DNA from: Rahnella victoriana
GTDB lineage: Bacteria > Pseudomonadota > Gammaproteobacteria > Enterobacterales > Enterobacteriaceae
Length of the DNA: 33,012 nt
Assembly (NCBI RefSeq): GCF_004330295.1
Contig: NZ_SJOJ01000038.1
Span: forward strand, 1-33,012
Direction of reading: 5' to 3'
The notes beneath the pieces were generated by a model. That model saw nothing but the letters and a program-made list of their open reading frames with translations, was not told the DNA's origin and did not search any database. This document shows, one piece after another, positions 1 to 7,800 of the stretch; position 1 is the first letter of the stretch; each line of letters begins with the position of its first letter. The translations under genes were made by a program, and so were the position numbers.

Positions 1-69
1 AACGTTCCTCCCGTTGAGGCAGACGATGATTCTGCGCTCAGCCTGCGCGGTTTTATTCCTGAAAGATAA
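1..69 (+). CDS. C-terminal end of an unidentified protein (partial)
   Basis: An open frame runs from the left window edge to a TAA at 67-69, giving 22 residues that end in LRGFIPER. A strong hairpin terminator follows within about 12 bases, so this is very probably the true 3' end of a plus-strand gene or operon. Too little of the protein is present to name a family. Confidence 0.6.
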   Translation, partial: NVPPVEADDDSALSLRGFIPER

Positions 70-80
70 TGTGTGTCGTT

Positions 81-104
81 AACCCGCCTTCTGGCGGGTT
101 TTTC
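81..104 (+). terminator. Rho-independent terminator after the first gene
   Basis: An 8-bp perfect stem (AACCCGCC / GGCGGGTT) with a 4-base loop is followed by a T run. It lies 12 bases after the stop codon of the partial gene at the left edge. Confidence 0.85.
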
Positions 105-206
105 ATTCCGTGCTTCCTTTCCTCCTTTTCCTTCTGCTTTTATTCATAAAACTGTCTTATTCCTCCGGTAGTCTCCACGCATGTGCCTTGCAGGATGGAA
201 TAACCG

Positions 207-509
207 ATGATCAAATGGTCTGAAGAAAATGACAGTGAAGTGAACCACAACATTGCCTTACTGACCGGAGAGGAGCCAGAGAAGTGGTATCCCTATGGCG
301 GCATGAAAGGAAAAGATTACTGCAACAACCCCTCCGACGCCTGGCCGATCATCTGCGCCAACAAAATCAGCATTAATTTTAAAGAGTTGCACAGCGATCC
401 GCTGTGGCTGGCGGAGATCAGCAGTCCTCAGGGACAGTGGCAGGCGCAAAGTAAAAGGCCGCTTCGTGCAGCAATGGTATGTTTCCTGCTTAGTAAGACT
501 TGCGTATAA
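207..509 (+). CDS. Phage NinX-like DUF2591 family protein
   Basis: The 100-residue product carries the core I associate with DUF2591 (phage NinX-like) proteins: a YCNNPSDAWPII segment near residues 38-49, then NKISI, and near the C-terminus PLRAAM followed by hydrophobic residues. These proteins usually occur in lambdoid phages and as orphans in enterobacterial chromosomes; their function is unknown. The last residues (LLSKTCV) look less like the family's usual hydrophobic MMQE-type ending, so the extreme C-terminus may be altered. No other clear phage structural gene is adjacent, so it is an orphan or remnant. The family call is from memory of the motif. Confidence 0.7.
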   Translation: MIKWSEENDSEVNHNIALLTGEEPEKWYPYGGMKGKDYCNNPSDAWPIICANKISINFKELHSDPLWLAEISSPQGQWQAQSKRPLRAAMVCFLLSKTCV

Positions 510-644
510 ACAAAAGCGCGGAGATACTCAGATTGTGACAAAGTTTTGCAAAGAAGTGATTCGAATAAGCGTCGCATAAAGCGATGCGTATCAAGTGATT
601 AATGTTTCCTCATTTTGACAGTTGTGTCTAAGGCGGAGTCCATT

Positions 645-881
645 ATGAAGCGCATCATTAAAGGTGATAAAACTCTCTCCCATCTGGTGGTTGCTCATGC
701 AGCTATCGACAGTCATGAAAAAGCCTACGGTAAACGTCGCCAGGGCTGGCCCTCAACCTATCTCATAAAATATAAAGATGCGCGTGTTGCGGTCGAAGTC
801 GTGACCCGCAGACAATCCTATGTTGCCACCCTCATGATCGGTGCCAGAAATCTGACCAAACTTTGTGGTATGCCTGCCTGA
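645..881 (+). CDS. Small DUF4060-like protein, possible phage remnant
   Basis: The 78-residue product starts at ATG 645, preceded by GGCGGAGT at a good distance; an in-frame TTG at 615 is possible but lacks that ribosome-binding site. It is basic, with a pattern of HAAIDSH, a Pro-Ser-Thr-Tyr turn and VEVV..RQSYVATLM..AR. This resembles the DUF4060 family of small phage and enterobacterial proteins of unknown function, but I hold that assignment only moderately. It sits in the same short accessory stretch as the DUF2591 gene at 207-509. A terminator hairpin follows at 907-938. Confidence 0.6.
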   Translation: MKRIIKGDKTLSHLVVAHAAIDSHEKAYGKRRQGWPSTYLIKYKDARVAVEVVTRRQSYVATLMIGARNLTKLCGMPA

Positions 882-906
882 TAATCGGGTATGCCTCTCT
901 GAAACT

Positions 907-938
907 CAAACCGTGCCGGGTCAAGCCGACACGGTTTT
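907..938. terminator. Bidirectional terminator between convergent genes
   Basis: An inverted repeat pairs AAACCGTG with CACGGTTT around a GC-rich inner stem, with A and T runs on the two sides. It lies between the plus-strand gene ending at 881 and the minus-strand gene ending at 942, so it can serve both. Confidence 0.65.
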
Positions 939-941
939 GCG

Positions 942-1226
942 TTATACAGACTTTCTGATCAGCGGGCGAAAACTGCCGCGACGAAAAGGGCGTCTGAGGA
1001 GTCCCGAGACGAGCGCCACCGCGTCCAGAATCAACAGCAGAGTGCCGGTTAGTGCCAGGGCCAGAAGTCCCAGCGAAGCGAGAAGCACAATCTTCAGTGA
1101 AGCCGGAATGTACATCCGGCGAAAGCGTGAACGTAGCCACAGTCGTCCGTACTGTGTCTGAATCTGCATGATATGTGTCAGTCGCGAAGCAAATGCCTTG
1201 CGGCTTTTTTGTGTATTCCGGGTCAT
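942..1226 (-). CDS. Small membrane protein of unknown function
   Basis: The 94-residue product starts at ATG 1226, which has an excellent AAGGAGGA Shine-Dalgarno 5 bases upstream; this start is preferred to the upstream in-frame one at 1247. The N-terminal ~45 residues are basic (many R and K). A hydrophobic stretch around residues 45-70 (LKIVLLASLGLLALALTGTL) fits one transmembrane helix or a helical hairpin, and the C-terminus is again Arg-rich. I do not recognise the family. It is convergent with the gene at 645-881 and divergent from the hydrolase gene at 1417. Confidence 0.6.
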   Translation of the reverse strand: MTRNTQKSRKAFASRLTHIMQIQTQYGRLWLRSRFRRMYIPASLKIVLLASLGLLALALTGTLLLILDAVALVSGLLRRPFRRGSFRPLIRKSV

Positions 1227-1416
1227 GAGTATCCTCCTTTTCAACATCCCCAGTAGAACACGCAGTTATTAAGGTTTCCTTAACCTCTGAACGCGACAAA
1301 ACGTGCACATAATCTTTCACTTTCATCCTGTCGTGTGCTCAGTAAGTATGCTAATTAATTCTCATTATGGTTTTGCACTGCCGTCTAAAACGAAAATCGT
1401 TATCCCGTGGAGTCCT

Positions 1417-2406
1417 ATGTCAGGTAAAAATCCGTATTACGATCCCTCAAAAGCGCATCACACACCTGAAGGTTTTACCAATACTGAACCGCATAACCGG
1501 CAGGAGGGCGATCTCAGGCGCTGGCGCAAAGAACGTAAAGCACAACAGCTGCCCGCACCGCCGGAAAAGGGTTATGACCATTTCATCAGCCAGTGGTGGC
1601 AGGAAGCCGATTTTAGCGGAACGGATGATCGTTTGTGGTTTTTAGGCCATGCGTGTTTGCTGCTGCGAGTGGCAGGGCGCTATGTTCTGACGGATCCCGC
1701 TCTGTCCGATCGCGCGTCACCTTTTAGTTTTTACGGGCCGAAACGGAAAACCCCGGTGGCTGCCACGGTAGAAAAGCTGCCGCCGATTGATGTCGTGCTG
1801 TTTTCACACAATCACTATGATCATCTGGACAGCGCGACGGTGCGCAAATTATTGCGACGTTTTCCCGATGTGCAGTTTATGGTGCCGTTAGGCATGAAAC
1901 CCTGGCTTGAGCGTCGCGGAGCCCGTTATATAGAAGAGCTCGACTGGTGGGAGGAGCATCAGTTTGGCGATCTCACCCTATCGGCGGTGCCTGCGCGCCA
2001 CTGGAGTATGCGCACATTGTGGGATCGCAACCAGTCGCTGTGGTGCGGATGGGTAGTGAGGAATGCTTCGTTACGCTTCTTCTTTTCCGGCGACAGTGGT
2101 TACAGCAACCAGTTTGAACTCATCGGCAAACGTCTGGGGCCTTTTGATTTTGCGGCTATTCCTGTCGGCGCCTATGCACCAAGATGGTTCATGAGCGCGC
2201 AGCATATGGACCCGCAGCAGGCGGTGACCGTTTTTTCTGAACTCCGCTGTCAAAAAGCCGTCCCTATTCACTGGGGTGTTTTTGAATTAGCAGATGATTC
2301 ACTGGATCAACCTCTGCGAGAATTAGCGGAAGCGATAAGTCAAAGTGCGTCGCCAGAAATGGAATTCAAACCTTTAAAAATCGGGTCAAGTATTTCTAAA
2401 GATTGA
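1417..2406 (+). CDS. MBL-fold metal-dependent hydrolase (NAPE-PLD/RomA-like)
   Basis: This 329-residue protein has the metallo-beta-lactamase fold signature. The HxHxDH metal motif is at residues 131-136 (HNHYDH), with further ligands His195 (PARHW), Asp226 (FSGDSGY) and His285 (PIHWG). The order and the WFLGHAC strand near residue 74 fit the UlaG/RomA/NAPE-PLD-like branch, hydrolases with a binuclear zinc site; members include phospholipase-D-type enzymes, but the substrate here is unknown. ATG 1417 is chosen because GGAG lies just upstream and the protein starts MSGKNPYYDPSK; the frame is open back to 1303 without a better site. There is no signal peptide, so it is probably cytoplasmic. It appears monocistronic. 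Confidence 0.85.
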   Translation: MSGKNPYYDPSKAHHTPEGFTNTEPHNRQEGDLRRWRKERKAQQLPAPPEKGYDHFISQWWQEADFSGTDDRLWFLGHACLLLRVAGRYVLTDPALSDRASPFSFYGPKRKTPVAATVEKLPPIDVVLFSHNHYDHLDSATVRKLLRRFPDVQFMVPLGMKPWLERRGARYIEELDWWEEHQFGDLTLSAVPARHWSMRTLWDRNQSLWCGWVVRNASLRFFFSGDSGYSNQFELIGKRLGPFDFAAIPVGAYAPRWFMSAQHMDPQQAVTVFSELRCQKAVPIHWGVFELADDSLDQPLRELAEAISQSASPEMEFKPLKIGSSISKD

Positions 2407-2515
2407 ATTAGATTTTGTCCTTAATCCGGTGATAAATGCCCGGACATTAATCATTAAATGAGAAGTATTATCACTTAAATAAAATCTCCCCTAACACTTA
2501 CACTCCGTAGGTGTT

Positions 2516-2647
2516 ATGGGAATGTTAATCAACACCATTTCGCTCGCTATTATTTTCTACACCCGTATCGCCCTGAGCAGAATAATTCTTTATATCCGCT
2601 CTTTTGGCGCTTTCCCGGCGGGGAGACTTGGCATTTTATCAGGATAA
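2516..2647 (+). CDS. Doubtful 43-residue hydrophobic small ORF
   Basis: A frame of 43 codons (MGMLINTISLAIIFYTRIAL...) with ATG at 2516 or 2522 encodes a hydrophobic first half with interspersed Arg, then a GAFPAGRLG tail. The Shine-Dalgarno is weak (GTAGGTG). There is no family I recognise. It could be a small membrane protein or chance. Confidence 0.2.
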   Translation: MGMLINTISLAIIFYTRIALSRIILYIRSFGAFPAGRLGILSG

Positions 2648-2760
2648 ACAGCGGATTATGCTGAGGGGTGATCCTGCCGGAGGGTTGTCTGCATGGCACC
2701 ACGAGTGAACCGATAAAAGAGGAAACCTGCGAGCCGCTTTCCGGATATTGACCGCTAATA

Positions 2761-2776
2761 TGCGATTCAGATCACG
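2761..2776. promoter_or_regulatory. Possible CRP site
   Basis: TGCGA-N6-TCACG matches the CRP consensus TGTGA-N6-TCACA at 8 of 10 defined bases. It lies in AT-rich DNA with no obvious target gene within 250 bases, so it may be chance. Confidence 0.25.
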
Positions 2777-3071
2777 GTAATTAATATTATTTTTTTATAA
2801 CGATATTTATTATCTGAATAAGACTAAGGAAGGTGTTTGCAAACTGTTATGGCGATTTAACCAAGTGGCAAACTTTAATTCATTATATTGTCAAAAACAC
2901 CGGGATAAAAAATCGACGTGATACGGAATGACCGTTTGGAATTCTCTGCCTCTGCGGAAAGAAAAGTTTTGCTATTATCCGGCACTCAGCCCAGGCGCAC
3001 AGTTTAGGTGCATTTATTTCGCTTCTCCCTTTGTTTTGCACCATTTTATCCATCTATGGCGTAATTGATTA

Positions 3072-3293
3072 TTGCATAACCAGTCATATTGCCAGGGAAT
3101 GACGTCAAGCCGTTGCCCGTTCTGTTGCACAAGTGTCCACCATGCCCGCCAGACGGGCTGTGACCCCTGCGATTACCCTCTGGCAAGCGCTGCAGAAGGC
3201 AGGCAGGGAGAGCCGGTTCAGGCAGACTCTGACAATAAAAATTCAAATAAAGCTAATTTTTACGCTTACGGTTCTGCATTAAATGATCAATAA
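3072..3293 (+). CDS. Putative small zinc-ribbon-like protein
   Basis: A frame of 73 codons opens with TTG at 3072; an in-frame ATG at 3099 would give 64 residues. The product carries a CPFCC cluster and a CDPC pair about 20 residues apart, spaced like a small zinc ribbon, followed by a polar Ala/Asn/Lys-rich tail. Neither start has a convincing Shine-Dalgarno (AGGGA abuts the ATG), so translation is uncertain. An extended -10-like sequence lies about 100 bases upstream. Direction and position place it just ahead of yobF-cspC. I do not recognise a named family. Confidence 0.35.
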   Translation: MHNQSYCQGMTSSRCPFCCTSVHHARQTGCDPCDYPLASAAEGRQGEPVQADSDNKNSNKANFYAYGSALNDQ

Positions 3294-3446
3294 TCAAAAC
3301 AGGTCGTTATTGTTTTGTTTGATATGCAGGTAAAACTGCAAAGCAGAAAAAAGCATGTCTATCAACATATTTCAGCATAACTGAACACGAAGTGCCTTTA
3401 ACCGGCTCAAATATGTGCGACATGTCCATCACTGATTAAAAATGGC

Positions 3447-3475
3447 TTGCCATCGAATTCAGAGTATGTGATAAC
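3447..3475 (+). promoter_or_regulatory. Candidate promoter for yobF-cspC
   Basis: TTGCCA (5 of 6 to the -35 consensus) and GATAAC (4 of 6 to the -10 consensus) are separated by 17 bases. The site ends 32 bases before the yobF start codon. A small palindrome TACAGTTCTGTA sits just ahead of that start codon, at 3496-3507. Confidence 0.4.
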
Positions 3476-3507
3476 GCATCTGGGTAAAACGAGGTACAGT
3501 TCTGTAT

Positions 3508-3624
3508 ATGTGTGGCATTTTCAGTATAGAAGTTCTGAGTAAAGACGTTCACGTTGAATACCGCTTCTCTGCCGATTCTAATCTTAGTGCCTCAAGCAGT
3601 AACGACTCTAGTTTGTCTATGTAA
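3508..3624 (+). CDS. yobF: YobF small stress-associated protein (DUF2627)
   Basis: A 38-codon gene begins [20 protein letters not shown], which matches the E. coli YobF N-terminus closely as I recall it ([20 protein letters not shown]). The C-terminus is shorter and Ser-rich (38 versus 47 residues). It lies 41 bases upstream of cspC on the same strand, the same arrangement as in E. coli, where the two are co-transcribed. YobF is a small protein of unknown molecular function that accumulates under stress. A GAGGT element lies about 13 bases ahead of the ATG. The CGI at residues 2-4 recalls the class II glutamine amidotransferase N-terminus, but the protein is far too short for that. Confidence 0.9.
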   Translation: MCGIFSIEVLSKDVHVEYRFSADSNLSASSSNDSSLSM

Positions 3625-3665
3625 CGCCGCAGGGCGGTTTAAACAATCCAAAGGAAATACTCAAG

Positions 3666-3875
3666 ATGGCAAAGATCAAAGGTCAAGTTAAGTGGTTCAA
3701 CGAGTCTAAAGGTTTCGGTTTCATTACTCCTGCTGACGGCAGCAAAGACGTGTTCGTACACTTCTCTGCAATCCAGGGTAACGGCTTCAAAACTCTGGCT
3801 GAAGGCCAGAACGTAGAGTTCGAAATCCAGGACGGCCAGAAAGGCCCGTCAGCAGTTAACGTAACTGCAATCTAA
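3666..3875 (+). CDS. cspC: Cold-shock-like RNA chaperone CspC
   Basis: The 69-residue product is nearly identical to E. coli CspC from memory, with the start [20 protein letters not shown] and the RNP1 (KGFGFI) and RNP2 (VFVHF) motifs of the single cold-shock domain. CspC is a constitutively expressed cytoplasmic single-stranded RNA-binding protein that affects stability of stress mRNAs, including rpoS. The MAK start and the [12 protein letters not shown] segment favour CspC over CspE. An AAGGA Shine-Dalgarno is present upstream. It follows yobF and ends at a strong terminator, so the pair forms a two-gene operon. Confidence 0.95.
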   Translation: MAKIKGQVKWFNESKGFGFITPADGSKDVFVHFSAIQGNGFKTLAEGQNVEFEIQDGQKGPSAVNVTAI

Positions 3876-3891
3876 GCAGCGTCAGCTGTAA

Positions 3892-3918
3892 AAAAACCCG
3901 CCAAGGCGGGTTTTTTTG
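3892..3918 (+). terminator. Rho-independent terminator of yobF-cspC
   Basis: AACCCGCC and GGCGGGTT form an 8-bp stem with a 2-base centre, flanked by an A run and seven T residues. It begins 17 bases after the cspC stop and lies tail-to-tail with the minus-strand gene ending at 3935, so it may act in both directions. Confidence 0.9.
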
Positions 3919-3934
3919 TCTCTGCGATACAGTC

Positions 3935-4636
3935 TCAGAGAATGATGATCCCCGATTGCTGATTACGACCGCTGATGCCCGGATGTGACGGGTCTTTCGC
4001 CCGCTGATGGCTGTTGCGCCGAAAGCTGGTGTATCTGAAGCCGCTGCCCGCCGCATCAGGGGAGCAAATAGTGCAGCCACCTGTAAGGTCGATATCGGCA
4101 AAGCCCAGCGCCCGAAGTTTCGCTTCCGCAATGGCGGCCAAATTAAGATGCCGGTGGCGGGGGGAAATGAGTGAAGGCGGCAAATCAAGACGCTGCATAA
4201 AGGTATCGATCAGCTCCTGACTGACTTCATAACAGCAGGCCGCCGCCGCCGGGCCGATCGCCACAGACCACGATGCGGTATCACTTGTCTGATTAATCCG
4301 CTGTGCCATTTTTTCCAAAATACCGTCGATTAACCCCCGCCAGCCTGCATGCACCGCCGCCACTTCTTTGCCATCCTTGCGGCTGAAAATCAGCGGCAGG
4401 CAGTCAGCGGTAAACACAGCCAGAAGGATGCCCGGCTTCGAGGTGATGAAACCATCGGCTTCACCGCATTCCTGACCCGCCTCCGTGACATCCACAATGC
4501 GGGTGCCATGAACCTGTTTTTTTTCCGGGCGGGAGGCTTCATAGGCCTGCAGATGCGCAGGGAGCAAAGCCTGTTTGTCGCCGAAGCCATGCAAAATACC
4601 GGGTATATGACTGAGTAAAACGGAGTGGTCACTCAT
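3935..4636 (-). CDS. Laccase-domain (PgeF/YfiH-family) protein
   Basis: The 233-residue product belongs to the multicopper polyphenol oxidase/PgeF (YfiH) family. It shows QVHG with His43, TADCLP with Cys79 and HAGWRG with His96, the three residues that form the single metal/active site in this fold. E. coli PgeF edits misincorporated L-Ser-containing peptidoglycan precursors, and other members have purine nucleoside phosphorylase activity; which applies here cannot be told. The canonical pgeF sits beside rluD and clpB, so this copy beside rlmA is probably a paralogue. The start at 4636 (MSDHSV) matches the family's usual N-terminus better than the 50-residue upstream extension, which overlaps the divergent rlmA region; its Shine-Dalgarno is weak. 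Confidence 0.85.
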   Translation of the reverse strand: MSDHSVLLSHIPGILHGFGDKQALLPAHLQAYEASRPEKKQVHGTRIVDVTEAGQECGEADGFITSKPGILLAVFTADCLPLIFSRKDGKEVAAVHAGWRGLIDGILEKMAQRINQTSDTASWSVAIGPAAAACCYEVSQELIDTFMQRLDLPPSLISPRHRHLNLAAIAEAKLRALGFADIDLTGGCTICSPDAAGSGFRYTSFRRNSHQRAKDPSHPGISGRNQQSGIIIL

Positions 4637-4784
4637 CTCGTGTCTCGGTGAGTAAAATGTGATGGCATCAGTGTAGCCACCATTTGACGGGTTTTTCCAG
4701 CAGTTGCAACACTCAGATACCTTCTTTAGACTTAGCACTATCGCGAATTTTCGCTCCCTCAGACTTTCCTTGCAGGTTTTCCGC

Positions 4785-5606
4785 ATGACTTATCAGTGTC
4801 CACTTTGTTTCCAGCCGCTTGAGCTGGCAGGCCAGCAATGGCGTTGCCCGGCTAATCATCAGTTTGATAATGCGAAAGAGGGATATGTCAATCTGATGCC
4901 CGTGCAGCACAAACGCTCAAAGCAGCCCGGAGACAGCACTGAAATGATGGTATCGCGTCGGGCCTTTCTGGATGCCGGACACTATCAGCCTCTGCGTGAC
5001 CGTCTGACGGATATCTTGGATGAGGTGATACCCCAGACGGCGGACACGCTGCTGGATATCGGCTGCGGGGAAGGGTATTACACCGCCGCCTTTGCCGGAC
5101 GGCTGATGCAACGCCGGGCGCTGAAGGTCTTCGGGCTGGACGTGGCGAAAGTGGCTATCCGTTACGCGTCTAAACGCTACCACGATGTGTCTTTTTGTGT
5201 GGCCTCCAGCCACCGGCTGCCCTTTGCCGACGGCTCGCTGGATGCCGTCATCCGTATCTATGCCCCTTGTAAGGCGCAGGAGTTGCACCGGGCGATAAAA
5301 CCGGGGGGGTTGGTGATCACGGTGGCACCGGGGCCGCGACATTTATACCAGCTGAAAGGGCTGATTTATCAGGATGTGCAACTGCACGCTGATCTGGATG
5401 AACAACTCGAAGGTTTTGAACGGATAAGCACCGAGACTCTGGCCTATAACATGACCCTTGCAGGCGCAGAAGCGTTTGATTTGTTGCAGATGACGCCTTT
5501 TGCTTGGCGGGCAACGGAGGAGGTGATGGCCAGTTTAAAGGCTCAGACAGCCTTTGAGTGCGAAACTGATTTCCTGATCAGGATACATCAGCGCGTATCA
5601 GTGTAA
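4785..5606 (+). CDS. rlmA: 23S rRNA (guanine-745-N1)-methyltransferase RlmA
   Basis: The 273-residue protein (E. coli RlmA is 269) methylates G745 in helix 35 of 23S rRNA using S-adenosylmethionine. The N-terminal zinc finger is visible as Cys5, Cys8, Cys21 and His25 (CPLC...CPANH). The Rossmann methyltransferase follows with motif [11 protein letters not shown] near residues 85-94 and a post-motif Asp (GLDVAK). The start at ATG 4785 gives MTYQCPLC, matching the family; AGG lies about 10 bases upstream. It is divergent from the laccase-domain gene and convergent with mntP, whose coding region it overlaps by 9 bases at the 3' ends. Confidence 0.95.
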   Translation: MTYQCPLCFQPLELAGQQWRCPANHQFDNAKEGYVNLMPVQHKRSKQPGDSTEMMVSRRAFLDAGHYQPLRDRLTDILDEVIPQTADTLLDIGCGEGYYTAAFAGRLMQRRALKVFGLDVAKVAIRYASKRYHDVSFCVASSHRLPFADGSLDAVIRIYAPCKAQELHRAIKPGGLVITVAPGPRHLYQLKGLIYQDVQLHADLDEQLEGFERISTETLAYNMTLAGAEAFDLLQMTPFAWRATEEVMASLKAQTAFECETDFLIRIHQRVSV

Positions 5607-6170
5607 AAATCCCGGATGTTCCAGCAGGATACTCGCGCCTATTCCGATCATTACCACGCCTCCCAACACTTCGGCCCATTTGCCTAACAGCGGGCCGATA
5701 AAACGTCCTATCATCATCCCAAGCGTAGACATCACCATGGTCGCCATGCCGATAAATAAGGCGGTATGAATGATGTTCACTTCGAGCAGAGCTAACCCGA
5801 CCCCGATAGCCAGTGCATCGAGACTGGTGCCCGTGGCGGTGGCGGCGAGGATCCAGAAGCCATGCCGGCTGGCCAGGGTCAGGTTCTCATCCGGCTTATC
5901 CTTTAAGCCTTCGAATATCATCCTCGCGCCGAGTAGAAATAACAGGGTAAACGCGACCCAGTGACTCCATGCCATGATGTACTGGCTGGCGACCAGGCCA
6001 AGGCCCCAGCCAATCAGCGGTGTGATGGCTTCGATGACACCGAAAATCAGGCCGGTGCGAAGGGCTTCGCGAAAACAAGGGCGAGTGAGGACGGCACCTT
6101 TACCAATGGATACCGCAAAGGCGTCCAAAGACATACCAAAAGCCAGAATAAGCGTAGCGGATAAGTTCAC
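5598..6170 (-). CDS. mntP: Manganese exporter MntP
   Basis: This inner-membrane efflux pump has 190 residues and about six transmembrane segments in two homologous halves, each with an acidic helix motif: [16 protein letters not shown] in the first and [15 protein letters not shown] in the second. The conserved Asp residues form the Mn(II) path in the family. The start is taken as GTG 6170, with GAGGG 8 bases upstream, aligning [11 protein letters not shown] with E. coli MNITATVLLAF; a TTG at 6185 would add five residues. E. coli mntP is controlled by MntR and a yybP-ykoY riboswitch; I could not recognise that riboswitch in the upstream 200 bases, which instead hold paired direct repeats. Confidence 0.95.
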   Translation of the reverse strand: MNLSATLILAFGMSLDAFAVSIGKGAVLTRPCFREALRTGLIFGVIEAITPLIGWGLGLVASQYIMAWSHWVAFTLLFLLGARMIFEGLKDKPDENLTLASRHGFWILAATATGTSLDALAIGVGLALLEVNIIHTALFIGMATMVMSTLGMMIGRFIGPLLGKWAEVLGGVVMIGIGASILLEHPGFLH

Positions 6171-6248
6171 GAGAATAGCCCTCAAATGAAGGCGTCACCT
6201 TATCACAGCATTTTTATTCAGGACAACACCAAATAAAACAGGGTTTTT

Positions 6249-6279
6249 AAATAACACCCTCTTGCGTTGAAATAACACC
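6249..6279. repeat. Paired direct repeat upstream of mntP
   Basis: AAATAACACC occurs at 6249-6258 and again at 6270-6279, exactly 21 bases apart, i.e. two helical turns. A related AACACC lies nearby around 6224. The pair sits about 80-110 bases upstream of the mntP start, suggesting an operator; no known regulator site is recognised. Confidence 0.5.
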
Positions 6280-6382
6280 TTTGCTGACAGGGTATTTAAC
6301 ATCATTGCTATTTACAGGGTTAAACGGAATTATCGTGAATATGCGCTGTGCTATAACTGATAACCTGTGATTTATATTCAAT

Positions 6383-6841
6383 CTATTGATTATCAACCAT
6401 AATTTTATAGATCCTTTCCAAATCGTCCAGTTCGTTGACGCGGATTAATAATTTTTTCTGTTCTAATTCAAATACCAGAATGCCGTCTTCTGAAAGATTC
6501 ATACTGCGGATGCGGTCATAGGTGATGAAGGTATTGGCGAAATAAAAACCCTGCGGTTTGAAGAGCATTTTTGGCCAGCGAATAAAAGAAAGATAGAAAG
6601 CAATCAGCGCCAGACCGATCAGCAAATAATTGGTAATAACGGTGCCATTCGCATGGATATTGTTATAAAGCAGAATCGCCAGAAGGCCGATGAAGATAAT
6701 CGAATCGAGCCGGTTGCGGCGGCGCAGGTTTACCCGCAGACGCGTTTTGCCATTTCGGGTGCCCATGATGAACTCATCGTAGATGGCGTAGGCAAGCAAC
6801 AGGAGAGTAAAAAGGGCGAGGACGATATCAGTAACAGACAT
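6383..6841 (-). CDS. yobD: DUF986 inner-membrane protein YobD
   Basis: The 152-residue protein matches E. coli YobD throughout, including [32 protein letters not shown] and the C-terminal [22 protein letters not shown]. It has about three predicted transmembrane segments (residues ~5-22, 45-63, 70-88) and a soluble C-terminal domain. Function is unknown. It lies directly downstream of manXYZ on the same strand, after the manZ terminator, as in E. coli. Its start is ATG 6841. Confidence 0.93.
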   Translation of the reverse strand: MSVTDIVLALFTLLLLAYAIYDEFIMGTRNGKTRLRVNLRRRNRLDSIIFIGLLAILLYNNIHANGTVITNYLLIGLALIAFYLSFIRWPKMLFKPQGFYFANTFITYDRIRSMNLSEDGILVFELEQKKLLIRVNELDDLERIYKIMVDNQ

Positions 6842-6907
6842 GAAAACTCCAGCTAACAGCCATCAGGCAAAGCAAGGTAAAAATCAGCAAAAGACAAACG
6901 ACAGAAA

Positions 6908-6937
6908 CAAAAAAGCCGGGGAAAATTTCCCCGGCTT
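6908..6937 (-). terminator. Rho-independent terminator of manXYZ
   Basis: GCCGGGGAAA pairs with TTTCCCCGGC and is followed on the minus strand by a T run. It begins about 10 bases after the manZ stop and separates the PTS operon from yobD. Confidence 0.9.
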
Positions 6938-6946
6938 CAGAGGTTA

Positions 6947-7789
6947 TCAGAGACCCAGCAGGCCAATCCAGTAACCGAAGATACCGATGGCGAAGAAGCC
7001 AACGATGATCCACAACGCATTCACTTTCTTACGCAACAGCCACATACAACCGAAGGTCAGCAGCAACGGTACCAGACCCGGCATCAGCTGATCCAGAATG
7101 GTCTGGACGGTAGTGACGGTGGTATGGCCGGTCTGATCGGTGATTTTCGACACCACCAGCGGAATGTTAACGTGCGTCCATTTATTAACCAGTGCCCCCA
7201 TGACAAAGAGGCCGAGAATTGACGCCCCCTCGGTCAGTTTTTGCAGGAAGCCGCCGCCCATATCGTTAACGATATCGACACCTTTTTTGTAGCCATAAGA
7301 CACGCCGTAGTAGCGGGTCAGCAAGCGTACAAGGTTAAACAGAACGAAGAACAGCAACGGACCCAGCAGGCTGCCGGTCATCGCGATACCCGCACCCAGT
7401 GCAGCAAACACCGGACGTACAGTACCCCAGAAGATCGGGTCACCCACACCGGCCAGAGGCCCCATCAGACCGACTTTCAGGCCGTTGATGGCCGCGTCGT
7501 CGATAGGTGCGCCGTTGGCACGCTGTTCTTCCATCGCCAGCGTTACACCCAGTACCGGGGCTGCAACGTAAGGATGGGTGTTAAAGAATTCCAGGTGGCG
7601 TTTGATGGCCGCTTTGCGATCGTCGTTATTTTCAGGGTACAGACGACGAATGGCAGGCACCATACAGTAGCAGAAGCCAAGCGCCTGCATACGTTCGAAG
7701 TTCCATGACCCCTGGAAAAGGTTGGAGCGCATAAACACACCGCGAATATCGCTGGCCGTGAGTTTTTTAACTGCAGTTTGATCAACCAT
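6947..7789 (-). CDS. manZ: Mannose PTS permease IID component ManZ
   Basis: The 280-residue protein is the IID subunit of the mannose/glucose/glucosamine phosphotransferase permease and forms the membrane channel with ManY. Long stretches match E. coli ManZ as I recall it, e.g. SDIRGVF, SNLFQGSWNFERMQALGF, GPLAGVGDPIFWGTVRPVFAALG and GGGFLQKLTEGASILG; C-terminal transmembrane helices end in GLLGL. ATG 7789 (MVDQTAV) aligns with the E. coli start; a GTG nine bases upstream is also in frame. The gene begins 11 bases after manY ends, consistent with one operon. Confidence 0.97.
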   Translation of the reverse strand: MVDQTAVKKLTASDIRGVFMRSNLFQGSWNFERMQALGFCYCMVPAIRRLYPENNDDRKAAIKRHLEFFNTHPYVAAPVLGVTLAMEEQRANGAPIDDAAINGLKVGLMGPLAGVGDPIFWGTVRPVFAALGAGIAMTGSLLGPLLFFVLFNLVRLLTRYYGVSYGYKKGVDIVNDMGGGFLQKLTEGASILGLFVMGALVNKWTHVNIPLVVSKITDQTGHTTVTTVQTILDQLMPGLVPLLLTFGCMWLLRKKVNALWIIVGFFAIGIFGYWIGLLGL

Positions 7790-7800
7790 GTCCTTCACCC

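Larger units (their letters stand above)
2407..3071. other. Gene-poor AT-rich stretch
   Basis: No well-supported gene is seen here. The stretch holds a doubtful 43-codon ORF (2516-2647), a CRP-like half-palindrome at 2761-2776, a perfect 10-bp palindrome GTTTGCAAAC at 2835-2844 and an extended -10-like TGCTATTAT at 2970-2978. Much of it is AT-rich. It may be regulatory or an old deletion scar. Confidence 0.5.

Noticed and set aside
832-1326. 164-codon minus-strand frame overlapping the genes at 645 and 942
   Set aside because: It overlaps two better-supported genes in other frames and shows no domain.
6171-6382. yybP-ykoY manganese riboswitch expected upstream of mntP
   Set aside because: I could not recognise the conserved core by eye in the minus-strand leader; a covariance search would be decisive.
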